Numbered from the stretch's first letter, positions 47,577-59,565 are shown. The stretch is DNA of 64,000 nucleotides from Cryptomeria japonica (GCF_030272615.1 NC_081411.1:835314136-835378135); one strand, 5' to 3'. Translations and numbers: made by a program. Notes: a model not told the origin generated them from the letters alone.

Positions 47577-48093
47577 AACATCAAGTCCACTCTTGTTCAT
47601 AATAATTGCTAAGGCTCTGACAACAAAGTATCCTCTCCAATAAAATGTAGGATGCAAATCTGATTTAACTAGTTTGAGGAATTCCTCCCTCAAAATGACC
47701 AAATGGTCTTAACAAGGTGTGGTGATTGCAAATAAACACTTGCAGCTCCCTTGCATTTGCCACAACCTTTTTGAACACTCAATTTTACTAGTGTTGTTGA
47801 GTGCATTGTTCATGCAAATCTGGTATGTAATAGTAATTTGAAGAATTCTTTCCACAAGGAGGACCAAAATTTTGTGCCAATAAGGTGTGGCAATCAAAAA
47901 TGAATATTTGCATCTCCCTTGCATACATTACAACCTTCTTGACTACTTAATTTTACCAATGTTGTTAAGTGCATTGTTTATGTCATGGATATGACAAGGG
48001 TTCTAATAGATGTGCTTGTAGAAAAACTTATTTTTTCTCTCTTGCCTTGAATAGGTATGCTGCATTGACTGCTTGCACTGTATTGGAGGGACC
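47577..48093. other. Flanking DNA of H with a degenerate 180-bp duplication
   Basis: No gene. 47705-47815 and 47885-47980 are two diverged copies (AAGGTGTGG, CTCCCTTGCAT, ACAACCTT, TTGTTGAGTGCATTGTT or a close form). The DNA continues the sequence on the other side of H. Confidence 0.5.
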
Positions 48094-49748
48094 TATTTTG
48101 ACATTTTCACACATCGCCCCATTGCAAATGTGGACCCCCACTTTTTTCTGCTTTCTAGGTTAGTTGTTGCGTCTTTAGCTATTAACCTTGTGCTTGGAAG
48201 GGGTGTAGTATCTTAGGTGGCTAGGAGGTAATCGAGTCAAGTCTCTCTCTTTGGGATGGAGTGAGGTCAGTTAGTTCTCAAGGCTTATGAAGTGAATGAT
48301 TCATGATGATCATTCCATTTGATCATCTTTTGCTTGCTTAAACGGAGATGAAATGCTAGATTTGGCTAAGGCAAACTTGTTTTAGAGAATCAATACTTTG
48401 AGAAGGATAGGCTAAAGTTCAAATCACCATGAAAAGTGCACAGGAGAAAGGGATTAAGTTAGTGAAATTGTTATTTTGGGATCACTTCTAGTTGAGCCCA
48501 AAATCAGCGAACTTTGCTTAGACACTTCCAGTTGAGCCCAAAATCAGTGAACTAACATTCCAGTTGGGCTCCAAATGTGCGAACTAAGCCTTGTGCATTT
48601 CCGTTGCTTGAAGACGATCACAATCTTGCTAGTACGTTGCCAAGAAGTTGTTACAACCCTAATCAATAGCAAGTCAAGGAAGCGAATGTGGTAGCAAGTT
48701 GATCAATCTATAATGAACCACTTCCAGTTGCCGTCAAGAAGTGCAAACTTCTTGTGATAGCTTAAATCGCGACCTTACCTTGACACTTCCGGTGCCCATT
48801 TGAATTTGCGATCTTCTACTTGCAACTTCCAATCAGGCTCTAAATGTGCGAACTATCATTTCCAGTATACCCTTGAAAGTGCGAACTAACACTTTCGATG
48901 CCCATCCAAATGTGCGAGCTATCATTTACCACTTCTAGTTGCTCCTTCAAAGCACGACCCATCACTTCCAGTGAGCAAGCAAATGCCCAATTTTTTCATC
49001 AACAATTTCTAGTACCCTTGCAAATCAGCGAACTTCTAGTACAGGCCCAAAAGCCCGACCTTTCACTTTAAGCACTTCCGTTACGCAAGCAAAGGCGCGA
49101 ACTTTACCTTGACATTTCCTTCGCCTTCCACTTCCACTTCCTTCTATTTCCACTTCCTTCCACTTCCACTTCCACTTCCACTTCCTTTGCCATCTGAAAC
49201 CAACATAAATCAGGCCTGAGGCACAAAATCAGACTCAAATTGATGAGAATTAAGTCAAAAGGAGAGAAATCAGACTCAAAATCGGATGTTTCCATGATCA
49301 GAAAATTCATTTCTAGATTTAGAGAAAGTAGTAGGAAGCTTGATTAAGTACTTTATGCAATGTCTTGATTCAAATTATGTTTGTTTCCAGGTGTGATGCA
49401 AGGGGGATGAACATGCAAAGGAACGTGAAGAGGGTCAAGACTTCAAGGCGTGGAAGGAATATCACTCACGTGCATGAGGGCTCATCAGCTCACATACAAC
49501 ATCAAGATTTAACCACATAAGCAAAGACAAGGGCCCAAGGATGGCATTGCAACACTTAAAGTCTCAAGCTCATACAAGGCAGCTGATGGGATCATCATCA
49601 CAGACTATAAGGCAAAAGTAGGAGTCATCTACATCAAGGGGAGAACAAGAAAACTCCAGGCTTGGAATGAAGGATTTCCATTGCATGAAGAAGATAACAT
49701 TATACAAGGAAGATCAAAAACACTCAAGGAAGAAATTTTGCACAATCT
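48094..49748 (+). mobile_element. LTR fragment M with repeat arrays
   Basis: The left end, TTTTGACATTTTCACACATCGCCCCATTGCAAAT and onward, matches the first 45 bases of LTRs F and L, here on the plus strand. After it comes an irregular array at 48475-49110 of CACTTCCAGTTG- and GCGAACT-type words, about a dozen units, and a (CTTCCA)n stretch at 49118-49190. No TATA box or LTR end is found before element J starts at 49749, so M is truncated. Confidence 0.55.
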
Positions 49749-51073
49749 TGAATTTATAGAACACAGGTTTACTACTGAGAGGGGGGGCGTGAATTAGTAG
49801 TAAAGAAAACTTTATCTTATTATCCAAATTATTAAAAGCTCTTAAATTGAATCTTTATATGAAAGCATCAAACTAAAATCAAAAAAGATGCAACACACAA
49901 TAAAACCAATGCACAAGAAGATACATGGAAACCCAAGATGGGAGAACCACGGTGAGAAATGTTGCTAGGATCTACCGTCCTAATCCAGCCTCACAGTTAA
50001 AATGATTTACAAACTTTTTGGGGCACCAACTCAAGGAATTACCAAATCCCTTCTGCTTAAGAGCACCAACTCTTACAATCTAAGCACCAACTCAGTGTCC
50101 TTAGGCACCGACCAAGGAATCTTACAAAATAAATTTTACTGATTTGCAGTTTGCAATTGTACAACCTCACAATTATAAAGATGTAAAAATAAGAACTATA
50201 CAAACCGAATGATTTCACTCTTCAAATATTTTAGTTTGAATTAAACAGCATATCATTAACAATCTTTGGATAAACTTCCCACCAGCAACAGAAATCCTGT
50301 TTCACAATCTCAGATAAATTGTTAAGACTTTTATAGAAAATATTCTGCAAATATGTGAAAGATCCTGTTTATATCAACTTAGCACAAAGTAATCCGAACC
50401 ACTGCTAATAGGCACATCAATACATACAACTGGTTTGATTCAAAACACACATCAAACTTGTTGACTTCTTCTGAAATTGATTGTCTACTTACAACACCTT
50501 CTGTGACTGTGTAATCACCACATCCTTTCTCTGTTTCCTGTAACAACTTCAATAAAACTTCTGTATCATGGGCACATATATGAATATAACCACCTTCCTT
50601 TTATACAGACTGATATAAAAGAACATTCTTCATGCTTCAATAAAGATATAATGCGGTGCTCATTGTTTTAAGGTTACGACTTAATATTTCCGGCTTTTCA
50701 CGTGTTTCCACACTTTACAAAAAATATCACAGCTCATCTCAAACTTTAATCGACATAAATAAGAGCCTCTTATTCCTATTGATGTAGATGGTTGAGCAGT
50801 TAACCGTTTTAATAGTTACAACTGACTCGTAACTCCTTACTAACCATTGCTCTAAAATTACTTCTTCCAAAACAAACGAAAGCAAAGAAGAATGAAAGAT
50901 TTGGTTTGTAATTTATTATGGTTACAACCGACATTGACATAATGAAACCGATGATTTGACTTAATATCACTGATCAATTTTTATTCTTTTCAATCAATGA
51001 TTTTCGATAGGAATAAAAATCCAAGATTTCTATTGCTGTTCCATAAACAGTATTATCTACCTGATTTGAAAGG

Positions 51074-52232
51074 TGTAATGGGTGAAAAATTAGGGTTTCC
51101 ACCACAAGAAGGATGAAAACCACTAATTTTTGCTTGGGGACTTATTACATTCAAAAGAGGGTTAGAATCCAATAGATTCGGTTACAAACTAGCAAGGATT
51201 AGGACTGAATACTAATTGGATTAATTAACCTCTTTTGTAAGTTGGATTGTTGAAATTAGGGTAAAGTGCTGGAAATGGGAATGAAAACACAGAAACAGTG
51301 AGCTATAGTCGTCGGATTGAGCCACACACTTGGATATGAGAAATATAAGCAGGTTCGGATCTGATCCTCGAAGGAGCTCCTAAAATGTCGGGACAGTGGT
51401 GCTTGTCGCCCTGGTCCTCCGAACTTTTCGCACTCCAATGGGGGATCAATTCATCACTGTAAATAATGCTAATTCTGAAGATCGCAGCTCCGTACTTGTT
51501 TCCTACACACAAAAAGAAGGGGGAATAGGTTGAGAATAGGTGTTTGCCTAAGTTAAACCCCGATTTAGGAATTAACCTTGATTGAAATATTGTAAATATT
51601 AAAATAAATAATGGAAAGATATACTTCAGATCTGCAATGATTGATAATGATGCTTCGCTTCTTGAATGTAATCACATATGTTGTATGAAATGGCATGAAC
51701 ATGACAAAACCCTAATCACACACACATGTTTGCATATGAATGATGTAATGTTGCTCCACAATTGATGAAGAACGCAGCCTTGAAGATCTTTAGAAATGCT
51801 TGATGATGAACACTTGAATGCTTGAATGCCTTGTAATTATAATTTTGCCCTTCTATCCCTGTATATCGAAATGAGAGGGGAAAGCCTCCTTATATACTTG
51901 TCGAAAAACATGTTAATTTTCCAACATAGGCTAACACAGGGCTAGGTTTCCCGCTCAAATTCGGAAATGTTAAAGGAGTTCAAAGTGGGGCCCAAATAGG
52001 GAGAACCAAGGCATGGCGCCATGGTCCCAATGAGGACCAAGGCGCCATGCCCTGGTCCTACCCCATTTTAGGGCCAGAACTAAGGGGCCATGTGGTGTAT
52101 GAAGTGAAAATAAGGCAATATTTGCATGATGTAAGCATAATTAGGTCTTAATCAAGCATTGGGGGACAAACACTAAGGTGAGGGCCCCGAATGTGCACTA
52201 AATTGTAAGGGAGTACAATTTAGGACGCTACA
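51074..52232 (-). mobile_element. Solo LTR K in the LTR of J
   Basis: 1159 bp with TGTAATGG ... GACGCTACA ends (plus) and the perfect duplication AAAGG at 51069-51073 and 52233-52237. On the minus strand it begins TGTAGCGTCCTAAATTGTAC and has a TATA box (GTATATAAGG, 51899-51889). It includes an exceptional hairpin at 52010-52051. No internal domain, so it is a solo LTR of a gypsy-type family. Confidence 0.88.
52010..52051. repeat. 18-bp-arm hairpin in the U3 of solo LTR K
   Basis: Arms GGCATGGCGCC-A-TGGTCC and GGACCA-A-GGCGCCATGCC flank a short loop, with one A/A mismatch. It contains nested GGCGCC palindromes and the GGTCC...GGACC core also found in the array of unit F. Confidence 0.85.
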
Positions 52233-53624
52233 AAAGGTAAACTGCAACAATATTCTGATTGTGTCAATTTAAAAAAAAAGATTTGATGCTATCATATGAG
52301 AATCACTGCACATAAGCTTAATACATAATTGCAACGATCTTGTGTAGATTAACGTGTACGCTTCTATAGGAGAAACATTTTTCATGCTGTGTGAACAGGT
52401 AACACAAAATCCAAAAACTTGTACAACTGAAATCAATACAAATTGTACAAGAAAGTAATAGATACAGTAATAAAATCTGCAATTACTTGACATAAATGAC
52501 AAGATTCCTAACAATCTTCCCCTTTGGCATTGATGTCAACCTTCCAATCTCCAAACACTTGTTCAAATAGTAAATTGAAACCACCGCAAGTTTGAAACAA
52601 CAACCCGAAGTCAATGTCAAATCTAAACATCCCAACTGAAACATCATCAAAATATCTGCAACAAATCAAATCTAAACATTCCAACTGAAACATCATCAAA
52701 GCAAGCATCTGAAATCAATGTCAAATCTGTCAAAAATCTGAACATTCCAATTGAAACAGATCAACCACTCCACATTTCTCCCCCTTTGACATCAATGACA
52801 AAGGGTAGGGTTGATGTGTTTTTTATGATCGCGTCTAACACAGAATAAAGTTGCCTAACGGTCACTTCACTCTCTCTTGATCAAAGTACGATTGCATGCT
52901 AAGATTGCAAGAAGTTCAAACAATCGACTCCAAGGTTCCTTCAATGTGTGGACGTGACTCAGTTGGCTGATGTGATTGCTGGTAATCCAAGGGGCCTTAC
53001 GTGTGCATTGTTCTTTCACTTCTTTGCTGTGGCTGGAACTCCATCATTGGATATGGCAATTCTGCGATGCTATTGCTTCGAATGGACTAAAATGAACTGA
53101 AAGTAAAAGGGAAAGGGTTTAGAAGGATCTAAATCTACTCCTAAGGGCAGTGATAACAATGGATAGTGCTTTGGTGGACAGATTCCAAATAAACCAAGCT
53201 CTGCTTCGCCAAGATCAACTACAACTCTGCAAGAACTGGTGCAATCTTTTGGGGATGCTAGAGGATTTTCAAATCGAGAAAGTGCATTTGAATACCCAAA
53301 ACGGTGCAATCCAAACGACTATCCACAATCGAACTTAGCACGAATTTAGGGGGCTCAGACTAACTTTACATTGCAACTTACAATCAGCAAGATGCAAAAA
53401 GTATGAACCAGGGAAATTCATCAAACACCATTACATTTTCCATTGAAGTCAAAGCATTATACTACTTCTACTCTAAGCAAGGAAGGTGAAACCATGCAAG
53501 CTTTAAAAAAATAATTGAAGTGGACACCATCAGAGAACAATGTCTCACTATTATTTTCTCAAAAACTTATCGCAACAATTTCATACAAAGCTCCCCTCCC
53601 CCTTACAAATGAGGGGGGTCATCC

Positions 53625-53674
53625 CTTTATATAGGCCTCAGGCCATGATTACATGCAAACCCTAATTAGGGTTT
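53625..53674 (-). promoter_or_regulatory. Promoter of LTR L: telobox palindrome and TATA box
   Basis: AAACCCTAATTAGGGTTT (53657-53674) lies 21 bp upstream of CCTATATAAAG (53635-53625) in the minus-strand direction. Same arrangement as in F, with shorter spacing. Confidence 0.65.
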
Positions 53675-54400
53675 TCCCTAAAAGATTCTCCACTCAAGAT
53701 GCAACAAGGTGGGAATCTCCAATTAATAACCCATCATGCCCATATACAATTAATTCAAAAGCGCCTAAAATAGCATCCATTGCGCATTAAATGCACCACC
53801 TCCTTCAAATTCGCCCAACATGCGTTGAATATTCATCCATGCAAAAATTACCCCATTATGTCATAAATGCTCCATCATTTCCACATGCGGCGGCTGCATG
53901 CAAAAGGAATCTGCCATAAATTCAACATGCAATGACCAGGTTGCCATTTGGTCAAATATTCCGGCAATGAATGTGCCACCATACTGCCATGCGTTCAATA
54001 GATCCTCGCCATGCAAATGGACTCTGCCGTCGTATATCCGCTCCTGCACATCTGGAATTGTTGGAGAGGGAAAATTCGATTCAGGAAGAATTTTCTTGAA
54101 GTCTCCTCAACTTTCCTTGCTTGAAGAAGGTTTTTCATCAATTCTGCACATTTCCTATTTTTTAGGAAAATTTCCAAATTAGGGTTCCACGGTCCAGGAG
54201 AGAGAAAATTCTCCTACGAATCCAAATCTGTAAAACTTTTGAAATTTGGATGTGATTTGATGCCCGAGAATGGATTTTTCAAATTCTTCCCTGGAGGGGA
54301 AATTTCTTGTTCAGTTCATCCCTGATTCCTTCCTTGCCTTAGAATTTTATGTTCAATTCATCCTTGGGTGTATTTCTTCCTTGCTTGGAATTTTGTCCCA

Positions 54401-54711
54401 AAGGAAGGAATTTCCAATACTTAGCCAAATTTTCATCTTTCTTGGAATTCTGTCCTGAAGGAAGGAATTTCCAACACTTAGCCAAATTTTCACATTTCCA
54501 AGAATTCCGTTGTGAAGGAAGGAATTTCCAACACTTAGCCAAATTTTCACCTTTTTCAGGAACTCTGTCATGAAGGAAGGAATTTCCAACACTTGATCAA
54601 TTTTTCACCTTTCTTGGAATTATGTCCTGAAGGAAGGAATTTCCAATACTTAGTCAATTTTTCACCTTTCCTGGAATTATGTCCTGAAGGAAGGAATTTC
54701 CATTACTTTGT
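54401..54711. repeat. Tandem array, period about 57 bp, in LTR L
   Basis: Five and a half units beginning AAGGAAGGAATTTCCAACAC, followed by TTAGCCAAATTTTCACC. The unit contains GGAATTTCC, a short palindrome. ORFs through the array on both strands are artefacts of the repetition. Confidence 0.9.
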
Positions 54712-54984
54712 GAATTGTCCATGTCTCCTTTTCAACATCCCTATTTTTAGGGATCCTTCTAAAATTTAGGAGTCAGTTCATTGGATGGAGAATTCTGCCA
54801 CGATTCCGAATCTATAAAATTTTCCACTCTGTCGAGACTCAGTGTCTAAAAATAGCAAATTCAAAAATTTGCCCGAGGGGAATTTTGTTTTTTTATTCCT
54901 CCTCGACTCCTTAGATTCCATGCCTTAGGCAAAATTTCAATTTTTTAGCTTGGGCGGAATTTTCATCATGTCCATGGATTCATG

Positions 54985-55330
54985 GATTTTTCCACTTGTG
55001 AATGCTTTCTTGAATTCAGCGCCCCAGCCCGGCCTTGGGCGCATTTTGGCTTTGTCCATGGACAGACGGATTTTTCCACTTGTGAATGGCATCTTGGTTT
55101 TGGCGCTCTAGTCCAACTTTGGGCGCATTTTCACTTTGTCCATGGATTGACGGATTTTTCCACCTGTGAATGGCATCTTGGTTTTGGCGCCCCAGTCCAG
55201 CCTTGGGCGCATTTTCACTTTGTCCATGGACTGGCGGATTTTCCCACTTGTGAATGCCTTCTTGGATTCAGCGCCCCAGTCCAGCCTTTGGCGCATTTTG
55301 GCTTTGTCCATGGATACATGGATTTTTTTC
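54985..55330. repeat. Tandem array, period about 83 bp, in LTR L
   Basis: Four units beginning GGATTTTTCCACTTGTGAATG. Each has a GC-rich hairpin (GCGCCCCAG, loop, CTTGGGCGC) and ends TTTGTCCATGGA. The 132-residue ORF through it is a by-product. Confidence 0.9.
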
Positions 55331-56312
55331 ACAAGTTCCAAGCTCTTCGTCGGGATATAGATATGAAATATAACATTTAAGTATAAGTGATGCCACTTAT
55401 ACTTTAAGTTATATTTCATATATATTGTCAGGATGTTTGAGAGTGGTTTCAGGTCCATAGGAATCATAATGCAAATTCTGGATTTTGGAAGATCTTCCAA
55501 ATTTCCAGACTTAGTCAAATTTCAGGCCATTTTCGGATCAGGATGACATTGGTGGATTGATGTGAATTTCTGGACTTGGATGATTTTGCATGCTTTCGTC
55601 TTCTGGAATAGGAGTTCCAAACCTAACCATTTTTTTGACCCAAATTGTCTGCCTTTTGACTCTTCCGGATTTAGAAATGGTCTTTAGGAATGTTCAGTCT
55701 TCAGCGTCTTCAGAGATATTCAGCTTTCAGTGTTTTCCTGTGAAGATCCTGCCAAAAATAGATTTTCCCAAATAGTAAGTGTTTCAAAATGTCAAGGTTT
55801 GGGCAAAATAGGTCAGAAAAGCACTTACTAAAAATAGAACTTACTAAAAATAGTAAGTTTAATTTTTGGCAAAATTAGACCAATCTGGGACTCAGTAAAA
55901 TCCCTAAAAAATAGGAACTTTCTAAAAATAGAAAGTTGCTCCGTTTTGGCTCAAATTTTACTGGGAGGTTCCTTGAAGGGTCCTAATTCTAGTTGTATGT
56001 TCAGTTTTTCCAAAACCCTACCAGAAACCCCTAAAATTCACAAAACGAGTCCAAGACTTAGCCGAATTCGCTCAAACAAAAAGCAGATTTAATCAATATG
56101 ACCCCCAAACACTTGCAAAGCAGAGAGATTGACAAGACTGCTGTGAAAAGACCACAAAAACGCAAGCCAAAAAACTGGGAGGGCCTAAAAAGAAGGGGGT
56201 CCCCATTTGCAATGGGGCGATGTGTGAAAACGTCACAACAGGTAGGGGACAAACAAGAAAAAAAAGCAACAAAATGTACTCCCCCTAAGAAGATGCTAAT
56301 TTGTGATCAAAA

Positions 56313-56480
56313 TTAGTTTAGCAAAGCCACTACCCCAAGCTGTGCACGAAGATGCTCAAAAGTTGTAGTAGGAAGAGGCTTTGTAAAAATATCGGCCAAT
56401 TGATGCCTTGTAGAAACATACTCAAGACAAACTTTGTGATTTGCAACTCTCTCTCTCAAAAAGTGATTTTTATAGCAAAG
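56313..56480 (-). pseudogene. Element J RNase H, C-terminal fragment
   Basis: The minus strand encodes RERVANHKVCLEYVSTRHQL followed by ADIFTKPLPTTTFEHLRAQL, the standard end of the copia RNase H. Sequence upstream of about 56480 is unrelated, so the gene is truncated there. Confidence 0.8.
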
Positions 56481-56812
56481 TTTTAATTCTTGGACTCGCC
56501 ATAGACTCAACAAACCAAAAAATTGGACTCGAACTCGGACTCGTGAAAGACTCGTAAGAAAAAACCTCACAGTTTTACAAAAAAACTATAAAGAAATTAA
56601 TGCATTTAGAGAACATAAGAGCCATAATTGAAACATTACACATCATATGATCTCCAAACACTCAATATTTGAGATTTCATTATTCATACTCATAGTTTCA
56701 AACTCTAAAATGTATAATAGCAGCACAAGTTTATAAATGTTTTCAAAATTACATATGATGATATGTCCAACTCCAAATGTGAAAAACAACAATGAACAAA
56801 CTAAAGAGAAGA

Positions 56813-57310
56813 CTACATCTTCCTCTTTGTATTTCTCCTAATATAGCTCAATTTTTCAGGCCTTGAGCTAGAAGTAGTAGTAGTGGGTATTGTGGTATGT
56901 GAATGGTGAGATGATTCTTCTTCTAAATCAAAGTCCTCATCTTCATCCTCATCTTCATCCTCCATTTCATCCAATCTTGCTCCTTTTGCTTCTTCTGCTG
57001 CTCCTCTCTCTATTTCTGCAAGTTCTTCGGTAAAGAGGACATCATCACCATCATTTTGTTCATTCACGGTCCAATCACCATATGGATCAATTTCATCCAA
57101 GTCAATGGCCTCACGTGAAACATCCTCCACCTTTCTAGCTGGAAGGCGAAGGTTGTACCGAATGAAGACAAGATCATTGAGCCGCTTTTGTGTCAATCTA
57201 TTTCTCTTCTTGTGTGAATGCTCTCAAATACACTCCAATTTCGTTCACACCCAGAAGCACTTCATAGCTGAGACAAAACACAGACGGATATCTTTTGAAG
57301 ATTAGGTGTG
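56813..57310 (-). pseudogene. hAT transposase C-terminal remnant
   Basis: The minus strand has CERNWSVFESIHT at about 57250-57210, the core of the hAT dimerisation domain, then after a frameshift KKRNRLTQKRLNDLVFIRYN and LDEIDPYGDWTVNEQ, the usual tail of plant hAT transposases. A run of Asp/Glu and a Ser/Thr-rich end follow (to 56813). The catalytic RNase H-like part and the BED finger are not seen in the window. Broken by one frameshift and truncated at the 5' end. Confidence 0.75.
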
Positions 57311-57687
57311 CCAACACCATAATACTCCCCCATAAATCTCCAAAAAACATTTAGAAATATTAGAATTGAGAAAAAAATGTAACAATCAAGTTTGTAGTTT
57401 TTTTCTTGCAGTATTGAACTAAGTTACTAAATTTTTTACCTGGTTGTTGTTTTCCTCACCTATCAATTGCTAGTTGTGATGAGAAGAGTCTCCCCTCTGC
57501 ACTCTTGTAGATCTTGAACAATGAACATTTCCAAATTCATAAATAGATAGTCAAAGTGTCAAACTCAAATTCAATAATGAACATTTCCAAATTCGTAAAT
57601 AAAGATAGACTGATAGAGCAATTGCAAATGTCAACTCTCACCTCCAACTCATCAAGAACCTTGTCTCTCAACTCAGGATTAGGTACC
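57311..57687. other. Unassigned DNA between the hAT remnant and LTR G
   Basis: AT-rich, with no recognisable motif or supported ORF. Confidence 0.4.
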
Positions 57688-59565
57688 TGTTGTCATTTTT
57701 ATGACACTCTTGGTCCATCAGTAAGAACCGATCAGAGATATGTTCCATGGACCAGCGTTGCCCTAGCTGATCAAGGAGAAAACAATGAAATCATGAAGTA
57801 TGGAGTGTTGTCTTGCCGGACCCCCCCAGGTTCCGAAGTTCCCTCTTCGTTTTCTTCTTTCCCAGAACTCCAGAACCCCGAGGTTCCGAAGTTCCTTCCC
57901 TTTGCTACCTCTCCTTTCTTTTCCCAGAACTTCAGAAACCCGAGTTTCTGAAGTTCCCCCCTTTCTTTCCCCTCCTCTTCTGTTCCCTGGAACTCCGGAA
58001 CCCCGAGGTTCCGAAGTTCCTTTCTCTTCTTCTTTGCTTTCTCGGAACTTCGAAACCTCAAGGTTCCTTTCCCTTGCCTTCTCTGGAATCCCGGAACCTC
58101 GAGGTTTCGAAGTTCCCTCCTAGCCTTTCTTCCTTCCTTTCTATGGAACTCTAGAACCCCGAGGTTCTGAAGTTCTCTTCCTTTGCTTCCCTTCTTCCTT
58201 CCCGGAACTCCGGAACCCCGAGGTTCCGAAGTTCCTTCCTTAGCCCCTTTTTCAGTTCCTCGGAACTCCGGAACCTCGAGGTTCTGAAGTTCCCTGCTGC
58301 TCTCCTTTCTCCTTCCCGAAACCTCGGAACCCCGAGGTTTCGAAGTTCTTTCCTTGTCTTCCCCACTTCAGGAACCCGAGTTTCCGAAGTCCCCAAACTT
58401 CTTTTCGGCTAGAAACACTTCTGGATGGCGTGATCAACACTCAAAGCTTTAAATGCTCCGACAGCTTTGGCAGTTTATGCACCTAATTTTGTGGAGCCAT
58501 AGGGGTGCATTTAATGTTTTTGGTAGGATTTTCCCACTTCGGGAACCTGAGTTTCCGAAATCCCCGAGACTTCTTTCCGGCTGACAACACTTCTGGATGG
58601 CGTGATCAACACTCAAAGCTTTAAATGCTCCAATAGCTTTGGCGATTTATGCACCTTCTTTTGTGGAGCCACAGGGGTGCATTTAATGTTTTTGGTAGGG
58701 TTTCCATTAGGAGAGGTACGGGGCCATGCTTGTTGTGGTGACTTATGTCATGTCTGCATACTCTGACTTTGGAAGGTCAGTCGATCCACCCTTCTCAGGG
58801 TTGCCTTTTCAGGGTATGGCTAGGTTGCTTGCATGCATAGAAGTCAAGTGCATGCACTTCCCTGCACTCCTAGACTGACATGCAGGGGTCATGATCACTC
58901 TTGTAACCATTTTTCTATATAAAGGCTGTTAAGCCTCATTGTAAAGGGTTCTCTCCCTGCTGGCTTGAGCTATTCTATGCTCTCTCACTTCTCTTGTATT
59001 ATTCTGTATTTTGCAACTGTAAGTTGGCCATTGGCCTTATAATTAATTGAAATCACCATTCTTGCCTTCTTTCAAAATGCTGTGTATGTTTCCTTACCTT
59101 CATCATAGTTGTATGTTTTGTGGCTCTTCTCTCATTTATGTTGTGTTAACTTATTTCTGAGTGTGGCTTGTGGGAAACCTTCTCCCCTCTTGGCATTCAG
59201 CGAATTCTAATCTCCATACATGCGTTGGGGTCACTCATACAACTGAAGTTTGTGCATCTACTGGGTTTTTCAGTTGATTCTTTGTGTCATTTCGAGTAGG
59301 GAGAGAAACAATCTCTTCTTGGTGCATCATCTTTTGTTTTAAGCATTTCTCTCTTCCCTTTACCTCTGCGATTTGTTAGGATAGGCCTATTAGTTAGTTT
59401 TGAAGTGTTGAGTTGGTTCAACACCTGCACTTGGATTGAGAAGGAAGGCGACCTTCTCCGGAGATTCAACCCCCTTGCGTGAGGTCCCACATTTCGGGGT
59501 TGTTTCTATGTTTCACAAGGTTGCTGAGTTGATAGCCAGCAAGGGTGCGAGCTTTTGTGATAACA
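57688..59565 (+). repeat. 5' LTR of gypsy-type element G
   Basis: It starts TGTTGTCATTTTTATGACAC and ends TTGTGATAACA, 1878 bp, six bases before a primer-binding site. The TATA box CTATATAAAG is at 58915-58924, giving R-U5 of about 640 bp. U3 has an array of GGAACC/GGTTCC hairpin units and a tandem duplication of about 168 bp (58362-58531 and 58532-58697). Confidence 0.75.
57820..58395. repeat. Array of GGAACC...GGTTCC hairpin units in LTR G
   Basis: About eleven units of 55-70 bp centred on CCGGAACCCCGAGGTTCCG followed by AAGTTCC. GGAACC and GGTTCC pair around CCGA; the following AAGTTCC can pair with GGAACTT upstream. The ORFs that cross the array in several frames at once are not genes. 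Confidence 0.9.

Larger units (their letters stand above)
52809..56240 (-). mobile_element. Solo LTR L (3.4 kb), same family as unit F
   Basis: The minus strand starts TGTTGTGACGTTTTCACACA (56240) and ends ACACATCAACC (52809; the usual CA has become CC). The duplication GGTAG is at 52804-52808 and 56241-56245, and copia J sequence continues on both sides. It has the telobox palindrome (53657-53674), a TATA box (53635-53625), R-U5 with ACGTAAGGCCCCTTGG, and two tandem arrays in U3. Unlike F, it has no long ORF. Confidence 0.85.
49749..56480 (-). mobile_element. Copia element J, truncated, with nested solo LTRs K and L
   Basis: In element direction from 56480: RNase H end (56480-56313), 3' internal sequence (split by L), polypurine tract (52526-52515, AAAGGGGAAGAT), and a 3' LTR (52514-49749, split by K). 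The LTR starts TGAATTTATAG and ends CCTAACA (plus reading) and is about 1.6 kb without K. Gag, protease, integrase, RT and the 5' LTR are missing; beyond 56480 there is hAT-derived DNA. Confidence 0.7.

Noticed and set aside
45540-47650. Possible LINE reverse-transcriptase words (SPLLFIIIAKAL) at 47585-47620
   Set aside because: Only one short motif-like stretch, no catalytic motif nearby; too little to support a LINE.
54339-55518. ORFs of 60-136 codons through the arrays of LTR L
   Set aside because: Tandem repeats with unit lengths that keep frames open; no start context or domain.
57771-58440. Several ORFs of about 80-113 codons on both strands
   Set aside because: They read through the GGAACC hairpin array in all frames and consist of repeated Phe/Arg/Ser/Glu words.
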